Shown here: positions 24,034 through 35,074 of the stretch, one piece after another
How positions within the stretch are numbered: the first letter of the stretch is position 1
Layout: every line of letters begins with the position of its first letter
Source of the DNA: Amblyomma americanum
Taxonomy: Eukaryota > Arthropoda > Arachnida > Ixodida > Ixodidae
Reading direction: 5' to 3'
Assembly (NCBI RefSeq): GCF_052857255.1
Contig: NC_135500.1
Span: 158,811,689-158,875,688, forward strand
Length of the DNA stretch: 64,000 bases
Program-made: the position numbers and the translations under genes
Notes under the pieces: model-generated
Seen by the model: only the letters and a program-made list of their open reading frames with translations
Databases searched by the model: none
What the model was told of the DNA's origin: nothing

Positions 24034-25649
24034 GTGAGGTAATCTGAGAGATTTCTGCCCAGCTATCGGTGTTCGGCTTTCAAGTGTGGCTTTTCTTGGC
24101 TTCAAGTAATGATTTATTTTGTAGGAGAGTTTTAAGACTACTCTCAAACCAACTTTACAACATGCACTTCTCTAGACTGCTACTACATTTACTCTATCAA
24201 GCTCACATATCACCGATGCGGAAGCCAGTTTCCTTGTAAATCATCCACGCACTTGTGTGCACGATGGTGCGGAGATTCACTTACTGCTCATTTACGCCTC
24301 CGTGTGGTAATGTCAGCTGCCAAAGCAGAATTCGTTTGATCCAATGATGTGCCTCCTTTATAAAGAAATAGTTTTAATTCAAGCTGCGTAAACTAAAGAG
24401 CGCTTGTGCAAAGGCCGTCACTTATCTCAGCATTCTGAGCAAAAAGTTTGCAGGAACTTTTCAGCGAACCATCAAGTGCCGCTCCAACAAGCACTTCCCA
24501 AAAAGCTTAAAAAGAGTTCCGCCTAGGTAAGCAGATTGAGTCATCAGCAGAAGAATACAAAAACAGGAAGGTTAGCTAGGCTATGCATGGTTGGCTACTT
24601 AAAACTCGCGGAGGAGATAAGATTTAAACGTAAAGAAGAGAGAAAGACATTTAAATTTGTTGTGTGTAGCGTACTGTATTTTGGCGTGTTAAGACAGAGG
24701 TCACCTACTGAGGAAGAGAATTTTCGCCACCCGAAGATATCAAAGATATCATCTCGCAGTTAGGTCTCATCCGTTAAAGCCTTTGACATGGGTAGAAAAC
24801 GCTGTCCAGCTTTAGCAAAAATCGCGCTGTGGCGAGAATAGGAGTCCGCCTTGTTTCGACAGCTTTGGTTCTATACGCACGCAGCCCATGACAAAACGCT
24901 GCTGCTTTGTTCGTTTTGTCATCCGCACGCAGCTGCTGCTCCTCTACACCGGAAAACAGAGCTAAAAAATAATTGCATCCTGGCAAGCCACCTATTCAAT
25001 ATCCCAGCCTAGAGAGCCCTAGTGAATGTTGTACGAATGGCTACAGACGGGCAACTGGCAACCAAAAAAATATCAAGATCAACGCGCCCCTTTGTGACCA
25101 GCCGGCTGCGGTGCGTTAAGGAGGAAAGTGGGTAAGGGGGGAAGGGAACAGCAAAAAAAAAAAAACTGATGCTGGAGTCTCGAAGCTATTCTTCTGACTT
25201 GTCAACGGGTGTTTAACTTGTACTCGATGTCGTCGTTTCACTTACGCTACAGCAAGCCATGACAGTTCGTGGATTCGGCACTTGCATCAGCGAAAACATG
25301 ACCCTGAACAGACGTTATGAAGCAAAATTCTTCTCAGCGACGTGGCGTTACTTCGGGAGCTTGCTCGCCTGGGTGGAATAGGACAAAAATTAAAAAGAAA
25401 ACACGAGAATGCAGGAATATGTTGTGCGAGAATTCTTTCTTACGTGTACGAGGTAAAAAAATTCGCAACACACAGCTTTGTGAAGGAGAACAGTGCTTGA
25501 GGCGCCACTCCGCAGCTGTTTTTCTCATCACAAGGTATTGAAAAATATAAAAGTATGGAGACTGGCGTTCTTCACAATATGGGTAATAAATGCACCCACG
25601 TTTCATCTCGCTGAAGACTGCGTAAAAAGATTTCCACGGGGTAACTAGT
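24034..25649. other. unassigned region
   Basis: No supported gene. ORFs of about 75 codons at 24536 and 25317 have no recognisable features. Confidence 0.5.
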
Positions 25650-27655
25650 TTGAATTCAGGATCTCGATGCTGAACAGATATTCGGCTTTAACTGAAGACA
25701 ACGACCTTAATCTTAAAGCAATGAACGATAATCTCAGAACGATCATTATGGAGTGCGCAGTGGAAGCAGGTGGTAGGTTGGTTCGACACGATACCGGCAA
25801 GACCCCTCAAGAGACGATAGATCTAATTAAGAAACGCCAAAACATAAAGGCATCTAACCTCACAGACAGAAAAGAACGGACACAGCTGACAAAGGTAATC
25901 AATAGGCGCAAGTGAACCGACATATTAAAGTTTATTATGAATAGAATCAAGTATGATCTGAAGCACAGAGGTAGCTTAAAAGCGATGAAAAAGAAAATAG
26001 GCATAGACGAAGATCAGATATGTACTTTAAGAGGCAAAGAGGGCAATCTCTCGAGAAATCTGAATAAGATAGTAAAGGTAGCAGGAGAGATCTGAACAAA
26101 TATGTACGATAGTCAACGTAATAAGCACGCACAAATATGAGATAGGCAGTAGCGTACAGCTATTGGACACCTCACCAGCAAGAACATATGAAGTACAGTA
26201 AGCCTTAGGGGGGAGCAGTGAAAAGGGAAGAAACAGCTGGTGAGCATGAGGCAATAGAAGATTTGTTGAAGTAAAGTAGAGAGATTGGGCCAGAAAAATT
26301 ACCCACCTTGTATACGCAATGCATTATGAACTCGAGCTTACCAAGAAGCTTGGAAGAACAATAACATAATTTTAATATATAGAAAGGGAGACGTCAAAGA
26401 CCTAAAAATACAGAGCGATCAGCTTCCTTTCCCCTGCGTATAGAGTATTACCTAAGCTAAACGTTAATAGAGTTAGGACCACCTTAACCTTCAAGCAACC
26501 AAATGATAACTCAAGCTTTGATAAAGACTAATGACAGTGCAGCATATTCACACTATCAACCAGATGATAGAGAAATGCGCATAATATAACTATCCCCTAT
26601 ATATAACTTTCGAATATTACGTTAAAACATTAGAGTGAGTCGAAACCGCTGCAGTCATTTAGGCATTTAGTAATCAGCGTGTAGGTGGTGTAGGTGAGCC
26701 TGATGTAAAAAAATGCCGAAAGATACCTCTCTCAATAAAGACAGCGTTAAAAAATTTAAATAAGGAAGGGTGTCAAGCAAGGTGCTGCCTTGTCGCCAAT
26801 GCTTGATAAGCATGTTTACAACAGGCATTCAGAGGCCTGCCTTGTGAACATTTGGGTGTAATAATTAATTTAGAATTCCTTAATAATCTGCAATTAGCTG
26901 ATGATATTGCCTTTCTAATAAACTCAGGAGATGGATTACAAACCACGGCCAATGACTTAGACAGGCCGAGCAGAAAAATGTGTGTAAAATATTTATGCAT
27001 GAAAGCAGCCTAATGTTCAACTGTCTCGTAAGGAAAAAGCAGTTTACAAGTAGAATCGATGAACTGGTATAGGTAAAGGAATACTTAGAGCAGCTAGTTA
27101 CACGTGATCCGGAATATATGAGGAAATTAATAGACGAATAATATCAGGGTGGAGCTCATATGGCAGGTTCTCTCAGATCATGAATGGCAGTTTACTAATA
27201 TCCCTCAAGAGAAAAGTATACAACCGCTGTGCCTCGCTTGTACTCCCCTATGGGGCAGAAATTGGGAGGATAACGAGAGGGTGTAGCCTAAGCTAAAGAC
27301 AAAGTAATGAGCTATAGGAAGAAAAATGTTCGATGTAACGTTAAGACACCGGAAGCTGGCAGAGTGTGTGGGTAACAAACGCAGCTTAATGATATCCTAG
27401 TGGAAATCAAGAGGAATAAATGGGCTTGGGCAGGGAATGTATTGCGAAGGCAAATAAACGCTGATCGCTGCTTGCTTCCATTGGAAGGCAGGCGCATTAA
27501 AGGGCGGCAGAAAGTTAGGTGGGCGGATGAGACTAAGCAGTTTGATGGGATAGGCTGGCCGTAGGTGGGAGAAGACATGATTAAATGTACAGATATGAGA
27601 GAGGCCTCTTCCCTGCAGTGGCCTCTGTCATATGATGATGATTATGATGTTATTT
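25650..27655 (+). mobile_element. RTE-like LINE, about 2 kb, degenerate
   Basis: Starts near the frame at 25667 (RYSALTEDNDLNLKAMN...) and runs through RT blocks to a 3' end with EMREASSLQWPLSYD-like wording (GCCTCTTCCCTGCAGTGGCC) and a (GATGAT) tail near 27640. It is the same family as the minus-strand copy at 4822-6810, sharing both the 5' segment and the 3' terminal block. It is 5'-truncated at an unknown point and full of stops. Confidence 0.75.
25667..27000 (+). pseudogene. RTE-like reverse transcriptase remnant
   Basis: The first 82 codons are open (25667-25915). Later blocks need several frames: LIYRKGDVKDLKIQS (about 26370), KGVKQGAALSPMLDKH (about 26768-26815) and LNNLQLADDIAFLINSGDG (about 26875-26935). 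The ADD catalytic pair is still readable as LADD. Multiple stops make it inactive. Confidence 0.65.
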
Positions 27656-29125
27656 ATAACTCATCGGAGCTTTGTCGTAGTGTGACGTAATAAGCAAAAG
27701 CTGTGTCAAATATCCTTAAATGCGGCGAGAAAGTGAAAGTGTAGCCTAGAATGTAGCACGGTGAACTTATAAGATATAGAAAGAACGGCTGTTCGGAAGG
27801 CGGAGGCAAAATTAAGGGTTAATAAAAAATGAATTTCAGGCAGTGCCTGTGAAATTCTGTGAAAAAACAGACTACTTTCATGCAGTTTTGTGGAAATTAT
27901 ATGTGGCACGTGGCGGTGAACTGAACAGAAGCAACCTATTTTATATGCAAATAATTTACTGTACCACTCAGAGAAAGATTTCGTTTTCACGCAAGTTTCA
28001 GTTTCGTGTGCGAAAATCTCAATATAAACAAGGAGATTACTTGTTACTTGTGCGTATTCAGTGTTTCCTGATGTCCTTAATCCCAACAAATTAATGTTCA
28101 CGTGAAATCTAACCGCACCGTTGCATTCGAATAATATGAACGTCTTCGAAGGCAACGCTTTCAACCTCAGCGTTACACAAGGAAACATTCACCAAAATCG
28201 CAGCAGATTTAGAAAAGAAAGTATATAGTTTCTCAGTCCGCGAGCTACGTTTATTATATAAGAAATGCACGGGTCAGCATCATCAAGAACTAGGCCGGTA
28301 TCCAGTCTGTAGAGTAACCTGGTTTCTAGATTGTGAACAAGCCGATAGCATGCTTCCCAGTCGAACCTATGTCTATGAATGTGCCAGAAGGAATTGGCGT
28401 TGCTGAAAGCAGATGAGGTGGCATAAACTGACTGTGATCACATTCATTGCAAAGGAAGGAATTCCTATTGGCGGGAGCTATCCTAGTTGCTCCAAACGTA
28501 AGTGAAGAACCGGGGTGCTGTTTGAAATCTCTGTAGGTGTATGCCGGTGGGTAAGCATAAATGCCGCTTCTCTTCGGTCTTGTAAAGAACTTTAAAGCTT
28601 TCGTATCAAGCAAGACACCAATCAAATACGCTTTACCGCGTGCCACCAAATCCGCGGAAAGTGAGAGAAATGACAGCGTGCATCAAAGACAACTTGAGCC
28701 TTTAACCGCTGACTTATTGAAACGATTCTGCAAGTGGCGGCCTACAACAGCCTTACGCCTAATAAATACCCAATTGTATTTTCTCGACATCAAGCAATAA
28801 CAGCACTCTGTGGCGATGAGGCATTTCGGCTTCAGTATGGAAATGGAGTTCGCATTGGCTTTCGCTGCTATGCTGATCTCAGCTATCATAATATTCCAGT
28901 TGACAAAACGCACAGAGGTGAATTGTTTGCCACCGCCGTGAAGATTTGTGTTGCGCTGACTTCATGCGAATAACAGTGAAAGTGAGAGGTAAGCTCGCTG
29001 TTGAAGCCAGGACAATAACGACCACAATATTTCACACAAGGGTGGCCACAAAAAAACTGCGTTAGAGCTTTTGCTGCACAAGAAAACACGCTATGCGCAA
29101 TACTCATTTGTGCTTTTAGCGTGAG
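27656..29125. other. unassigned region
   Basis: Several overlapping ORFs of 80-160 codons on both strands (27706-28188 minus, 28326-28649 minus, 28561-28800 plus) with no recognisable motif. An acceptor-like GAATTTCAG precedes an open stretch at about 27840 on the plus strand. No gene can be supported. Confidence 0.45.
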
Positions 29126-29398
29126 CAGCCAACCTGCGTTCGAACCCGGCCGTGGCGGCCGTGTTTCAATAGAGGCGAAACACAAAAGGCGACCGTGTGC
29201 TGTGCATTGTCAGTGCACGGCAAAAGATCCCCAGGTTGTCGAAATTATTCCGAAGTCCACCACTACGGCACCTCTTTTTCCCTTTCTTTATCACTCGCTC
29301 CTTTTTCCCTTTCTTACGGAGTGGTTCGGGTGTCCATCGAGATATGTGAGAGTTACTGCGCCATTTCCTTTCCTCAAAAAAGATTTCATTTTCATTTT
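29126..29398 (+). mobile_element. Ruka-like SINE, near full length
   Basis: Starts inside the tRNA head (GCGTTCGAACCCGG is the B box), then GGAGGCGAAAC-like, GTGTGCTGTGC, CAGTGCACG, GATCCCCAGG, CCACTACGGCACC, ACGGAGTGGTTCGGGTG and CCATTTCCTTTCC. Only the A-box end is lost. It meets the next SINE tail to tail. Confidence 0.85.
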
Positions 29399-29404
29399 TT
29401 ATAA

Positions 29405-29711
29405 TTATATTGGTTTTTTGGGGAAAGGAAATGGCACAGTATCTGTCTGAGATATTGGCGGACACCTGAACCGCGCCGTAAGAGAAGGGATAAAGGAGAG
29501 AATGAAAGAAGAATGAAGAAAGAGGTGCCGTAGTGGAGGGCTCCGGAATAATTTCGACCACCTGGGGATCTTTAACGTGCACTGTCATCGCAGGGCACAC
29601 GGGCGCCTATGCGTTTCGCCTCTATCGAAACGCTGCCCTCGAGGTCGGGTTCGAACCCGGCAACACCGGATCAGTAGCCGAGTCCCCCAACCACTGAGCC
29701 ACCGCGGGGGG
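29405..29711 (-). mobile_element. Ruka-like SINE, full length
   Basis: The best reference copy in the window. Read on the minus strand, it has the A box in TGGCTCAGTGGTTGGG (about 29683-29700), the B box in CGGGTTCGAACCCG (about 29645-29658), the central CACGTTAAAGATCCCCAGG, the CCACTACGGCACC block, and an AATT-rich 3' end with CCATTTCC. Its length of about 305 bp fits a tRNA-derived SINE. It carries internal Pol III promoter boxes and so could be transcribed. Confidence 0.9.
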
Positions 29712-30727
29712 TACATTTTTTTTAGTGGGTCATAATTTTGGAAAATAAATTCACAATCGCGAAAATTAACCACGACCAAAACTACAGTTAATATATCGGT
29801 GACATTGGTATTTGGGGAATATGCTGTGAGACTCTGCAACTATCTTACAAAAAAATGGGGTGCTCCACAATATTGTAGAAAAGCGGAAGAAATGACACAG
29901 CAGTGGACGCAAAAATTCCTCTACGACTTTGCATTCTCATTATGGCGTTTAATTAGCGAAGTTGTAACGTAACTTAACGAAGTGCTGTTGCGGTGCGAAT
30001 AAATGAAACCACATAAACAAAGTTTGAATGCTTCCGCCTTTGGCCTCTGACCTTGCTGCTCGAACAGCTGGATCCAGCCGGCGTCACCGTTACCTGTGGC
30101 ACGAGTCCTTGGTGGCAGCTGCATCCATCTGGTGGTGTGGAACCGGCGGTTGCCCGGAATGCGCAGTTCCATGTAACGCATGCGGTGCTGGTATCGCCAA
30201 TCTGAGTGGGTGTTGGCGCCGCAGTAGTTTTCCACCGCGCCCTGCTTCTCCAACTCCTGCGTAAGATTTAACGCGGGGACACATGTCAAGGAGTTACCGC
30301 CTGTGTGCGTCCCAATTTGCAGAAGGGCGGCAGTTCACAAGCAGCCTCTGTTGCGGCGTGCTGGCGAAGCTACCGCACGTGAACCCCTACATTAAGCAGA
30401 GAACGCTCCCAACGCGTAGGGCTCTCGATAACGTCGCAGCGCGGGGTCGTGGTCAGAGGACTAGTAGTAACATCAGTAGACGCCTTCAGGCGCTTCAGTG
30501 CGAGTGACAGCTGCACGGTACAAAAATCATGCTATATCGGTAACCCAGTGTGTGTTCATATATGAAAATTTTGTAATAAATGCATATTCCACTTGGTGTT
30601 CTTTTTGATCAGGTAATTTGGCGCACATTATACTTATTCATAGTTATTTTTAGTTACGCTTAGGAGTTCCTGGGCGGCTACGTCAAGCATGAAGTTGGAA
30701 GCATGAAATTTCGGCAATTGTTTTGCA
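29712..30727. other. region with a GC-rich block of unknown origin
   Basis: 29712-29990 is AT-rich. 30020-30510 is markedly GC-rich with ORFs on both strands; the best candidate exon is listed at 30094-30256. 30510-30727 is AT-rich again. Confidence 0.45.
30094..30256 (-). CDS. candidate exon, unknown protein
   Basis: Minus strand, after a possible acceptor (TCTTACGCAG) and before a possible donor (CACAG|GTAACG), open for 54 codons: ELEKQGAVENYCGAN, then YQHRMRYMELRIPGNRRF and TTRWMQLPPRTRAT. The block is GC-rich against an AT-rich background. The upstream frame has no ATG, so it could only be internal. The overlapping plus-strand ORF (30028-30264) is an alternative. No family recognised. 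Confidence 0.25.
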
Positions 30728-31448
<721 letters not shown>

Positions 31449-31828
31449 GTTTCTGCATGGAAGCCAGAAATAAACTAACTTAGGGGTTCAGACATTGATT
31501 TCGCAGCAAACACTATTATTCTTGGTACAAAAGTTTCCTGGCAGCTAACCACATTCCTTATCACTGAGTTCCTAATGTCGTGACGCGTCTGTGCAAGAAT
31601 ACAAAAATATTGAACAGGGTCAACAAGGCTTCAGAAAAACGCAAAACGTTTTAAAACCCGCCTGCTCTTTGTCAGTGATGTGGTTCCTTATGGGAACAAT
31701 GCCACACGCAACAAGACGAGATTTCACCAGGGCATTAACTACACATTCAAGCCACGTTCATAGAGTACCCTGGAGATTCTCTGGTGAACCGTGGCGTAAT
31801 CTCAAGGCAACACCACCTTGGCGTCACG

Positions 31829-31836
31829 TATAAATA
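31829..31836 (+). promoter_or_regulatory. TATA box-like element
   Basis: TATAAATA in a GC-richer context (GTCACGTATAAATAGGCCGG). A start site would be expected about 30 bases downstream. The only clean ATG ORF that follows is the 39-codon one at 32033. Whether a real gene starts here is unclear. Confidence 0.35.
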
Positions 31837-32032
31837 GGCCGGATATAGCGCCCACCGATACACGTGCCGTGAGTAGCAGATACGGTCTAAGCAGTGACGT
31901 GTGCAGGAACTGTTTTTCCAGACAGAGCGCTTGGCCTCCGCAGCTGGATGTATGCATAGTGCAGTATAAACACCGCGGAGGCCACGAGTGCCATTCCGTG
32001 CTCCTATGCCATTTGTATATCGGGTAGGAACA

Positions 32033-32152
32033 ATGGAGAGAGTAGTGGCGATTGTTAATGGCCGGAAGAAAGGATCGAATGTGACGAGCAGTGAGAAAGA
32101 GTTCAAACAGCTGCAGCTCTCGTATCTACAGTCATTACCGACACGTGCATAA
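32033..32152 (+). CDS. hypothetical 39-residue ORF
   Basis: ATG in acceptable context (GGAACAATGG), about 200 bases after the TATA-like site. It encodes a basic peptide (MERVVAIVNGRKKGSN...QLQLSYLQSLPTRA) without a signal sequence or known motif. It could be a first exon or chance. Confidence 0.2.
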   Translation: MERVVAIVNGRKKGSNVTSSEKEFKQLQLSYLQSLPTRA

Positions 32153-32796
32153 GATCCGCAATCGATTCACAGTTTGTTGAATGTCTTCTTTGCCATGTTT
32201 TCCACACAGAATTATTTATGTTCTTCTCATTGTATGTCCTTTTCTTGTGCTGTTGGGTAGCATGTGTTCACTGTGGGAATGATTAAAAGCAGCAAATCGA
32301 TCACTGTGCTACATTACATCGGAATGCACTTCTGATTTTGCGAATTGTAGCGTCCGTATTGGTTTCACAAGCGACCACTGCATTACAGGCTCATACTAGA
32401 TTCCAGCAAACATGCGAAAGATTTCTGACTCAGAACACGATAATGTCTTTCGTTCGCGATTGCGAGAAATGTTTGTCGCATGTGTTTTTGCAGCAGGTGC
32501 CCGTTTTAAGAGTACTCAGTCAATTCCCAGAGGAAATCGACAAATGTCTTTGTCGAAAGAGCACCTGATCTCGTCGACAGTTATTGAACAGAATTCATTC
32601 AATGTTATTTGTGGCGAGTGAGTGGGTAACACGTGTTTTGCTTTTGCCCTGGAACGGCGCTTATTTCGCCCGCAGCTCGGTCATAGCATTGCCCTTGTTC
32701 CAATCTGTGTTGCTCCTTAATATAAGCTTGCATAGAATCGCCTATACAAATCGTTCTCCCGTATGTTTTTGGCTTGTAGCGTTCACGCCAATATTG

Positions 32797-33977
32797 TGTG
32801 ACATTTCGTGTGTGCTACGAGGATCCACGTTCGACGGCGCGGCGTAGACGGAGACCCGTGACAGCGGCATCATCAATTACCCAGCCATGCTCTTTGAGTG
32901 ACGACCAGAACAACCGGACCCGCCGCCGCCCCGGGGAAACAGGCTTTATCCTCCCCAATTTCCGGGCACATTCCAGGACAAGGGAGCTGTCAGCGGGCCA
33001 GAGCGCGCCGTACCACAGCCGACGCTATGCGCTACCGCGAAGACAACATTCTTTCCCTCCCCCCCCTTTGTCGTGGGCTATCGCCGGGAAGGCGCCCACA
33101 GCTTCCCAGAAGGGCCGTGACGGACACCTGTCAGACGGACAGGCAGTACTCGCCAAGAATGTGGAAAGACAGGCGCTAGTGAATTAGCTCCGAAGAGAGA
33201 GCCTGTGTATACTCTCACTTGAGAGAGAGTGGTGGCGTTTTTGTTGTTTATTTAGTTTGTATTGTTAACAGACTCTGGGGTCGAGGCTAAGCCCAACCCA
33301 AGGGGTGGTCCCCATCTCGCATGTTATTTTGGATTGGAGAATTGATGCTTTGGGCGGGCCACTGGAAATGACCGCCCTTAGTCCTTTGTTAATCAAGTGC
33401 TTAAAAGCGCATGTAAACGGATGCAGTTCAGTGTGAGCTGGGGCTCCATGCTTAGCATGTAATGTGATGCTACTTAGGCACTAACCTGCCCGGTCGATGA
33501 GTAAAGTAGTGCAAAGTTTGTTCTTTTGTAAATTCAGTTCTGCTTTTTCCAGTTTAACTCTCTGTATATGTATGTTGTAAAATTATGCTCTGCTGTCATC
33601 ATCTTCAAGCTCGCCTCCTGTTCATCTTCCAAGCCGAACGACACTAGAGGAAGGGTTTGTGAACCATCCTCGAAGAAACCGACGACTATTGAAATTCTAC
33701 TGCATACACGCTCAGGACGACATCGTTCGCCAAGAGGGCCTTCAGCGCCGAAGCCCGACGGCGTGCAGCTTCTGCCAGCAACCGCTCGAGCCCAACTCCG
33801 GAGCCACTCCATCGCCCCCATGAAGTCGTCGGCACGTAAGCTCGGACGCCCCAGCCTCTGATGTATAACCTTAATCATGTGTAATTATTGAATATACCTG
33901 TTTGTTTAAACTGAGCCATACGGTGTCTCTTTGCCTCTCCGTCCCGTGTGGACCTGCGCATTATGGGGGTCATCACA
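32797..33977 (+). repeat. 5' LTR (1181 bp)
   Basis: Begins TGTGACATTTCG and ends GGGGGTCATCACA. Nearly identical to 39453-40639. Differences I read, this copy first: T/C near the sixth-to-tenth base, an 8-C against 14-C run, G/A in AAGGCGCCC, G/C in CAGTGTGAGC, G/T in GCTCGCC, C/G in AAACCGACG. It presumably contains the promoter and polyadenylation signals. ORFs inside it are not conserved coding sequence. Confidence 0.95.
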
Positions 33978-33978
33978 C

Positions 33979-33994
33979 TGGTGTCAGAAGTGGG
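33979..33994 (+). promoter_or_regulatory. primer binding site, tRNA-Leu type
   Basis: TGGTGTCAGAAGTGGG, one base after the LTR end, is complementary to the 3' end (with CCA) of eukaryotic tRNA-Leu such as those ending CCCACTTCTGACA. It primes minus-strand DNA synthesis in the element's life cycle. The tRNA sequence is from memory. Confidence 0.85.
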
Positions 33995-34132
33995 GTCTCA
34001 AAAGCAAATGTCCTCTGAATGCTGTGACATTCATGACTTCAAAATTGTAATCAAAAGGGAATCACGGGACTGATTGTGGGACTTTTACCCCCATTTGAGA
34101 GGCTTGAGGCACTGGAGGGCTTGAAAAAAAAA

Positions 34133-35074
34133 ATGACTGTATCTGAGGGAGCTCCCACTCCACAGCCGTCGCTCGGAGCAAGCATGCTGGCATTAGGAAG
34201 CGTCATTCCGACGTTTACGGGAGATAAGACAGGGGTTCCAATCTGCGATTTCTTTTCCATGCTAGAAGAGATTGGGAAAATGGGGGGATGGTCCGATGCT
34301 CAAATGCTGGGAATGGCGAGGTGTAAGATGGCAGGAGCTGCTCATGATTTTGCATGGCGAGACGAAAAAGTAAAATCCACAAAATCATTTGCGGAATTTA
34401 AGAAGCTCGCGTTTGAGCATTTCGACACTGAACCACGTCACGTGCGGGTACAGAGGTTCCGTGACGCCGGACAGATGGTAGGGGAGGACGTGCGAACATT
34501 TGCATCGCGGCTTCAGCGCCTAGCACGCGATACGTTAAGCAGGGAGGAGGAAGGAGACCAGCTAAGGAAGAAATACGCGGAGGATCTACTTAAAGAGGAA
34601 ATGACCGCTTTGTTCGTGGCTGGTCTGCAAGACCCCGTGCGCCGGTTCGTGCTCTCGCGCAAGCCGAGCAATTTCGACCAAGCCGTGGAGGCCGCATTGG
34701 ATGAGGAACGAAATGAGGCGTTAACGACAGCCGCAGCGAGAGTACGCGTCATAGAGAGAGCGGTGCTCAACCCTGAGGTTGCTCTCTTGACAGAGCGGTT
34801 AGATCGCTTGGAACAGCTGCTAACTCCGCAGGTAGAACGCCAGGCTGAAGCGCGCGCTCAACAGCGCTCATTCGCTGGAAACCGGAGACCGCCACAAAGC
34901 TACAGGCGCGGTATGCGAGATTTTGAAGAAATCGTATGCTTCGCTTGCCAGGGTCGCGGACACATCGCCAGGTTCTGCCAAAACGTGCGCCGTGGGGAGC
35001 CACAAAGAGAAGCAGGCGAGACACGCCCTAAGCAAGCCTACAGCGGGGCTCCAGATACCGAGACAAAAAACTAG
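34133..35074 (+). CDS. gag: Gag of the LTR retrotransposon
   Basis: Structural protein that would assemble the particle and bind the element's RNA. I start it at the ATG at 34133 (context AAAAAATGA; 313 residues). The frame is open further upstream (to about 34037), but without an ATG. The N-terminal two-thirds are helical, charged and capsid-like (IPTFTGDKTGVPICDFFSML, then FAEFKKLAFEHFD and VAGLQDPVRRFVL). Near the end is one CCHC zinc knuckle, CFACQGRGHIARFC (34937-34978), the nucleocapsid signature. The frame ends at a TAG (35072-35074) directly after the slippery heptamer that leads into pol. It appears intact. Confidence 0.9.
   Translation: MTVSEGAPTPQPSLGASMLALGSVIPTFTGDKTGVPICDFFSMLEEIGKMGGWSDAQMLGMARCKMAGAAHDFAWRDEKVKSTKSFAEFKKLAFEHFDTEPRHVRVQRFRDAGQMVGEDVRTFASRLQRLARDTLSREEEGDQLRKKYAEDLLKEEMTALFVAGLQDPVRRFVLSRKPSNFDQAVEAALDEERNEALTTAAARVRVIERAVLNPEVALLTERLDRLEQLLTPQVERQAEARAQQRSFAGNRRPPQSYRRGMRDFEEIVCFACQGRGHIARFCQNVRRGEPQREAGETRPKQAYSGAPDTETKN
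35065..35071 (+). promoter_or_regulatory. -1 ribosomal frameshift heptamer (A AAA AAC)
   Basis: In the gag frame the bases read ac[A] [AAA] [AAC] [TAG], exactly the X XXY YYZ form with the zero-frame stop as the next codon. The pol frame is -1 relative to gag and has no stop between this site and the protease, so slippage here would yield a Gag-Pol fusion. Whether a stimulatory RNA structure follows was not computed; a GC-rich stretch (GAGGAGCGTGGGGAGGGAGC) lies about 20 bases downstream. Confidence 0.75.

Larger units (their letters stand above)
31449..32796. other. flank upstream of the LTR element
   Basis: Contains a TATA-like element and a small ORF, listed separately. 32153-32796 is AT-rich and shows no gene. 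The last four bases (ATTG, 32793-32796) are the left copy of the target-site duplication. Confidence 0.5.

Noticed and set aside
27706..28188. 160-codon minus-strand ORF
   Set aside because: No motif, no codon preference, starts and ends without splice signals; length is compatible with chance in a window of this size.
32798..33878. ORFs of 93-129 codons inside the 5' LTR (repeated in the 3' LTR)
   Set aside because: They occur only because the LTR is duplicated, overlap on both strands, and LTRs of this type are non-coding.
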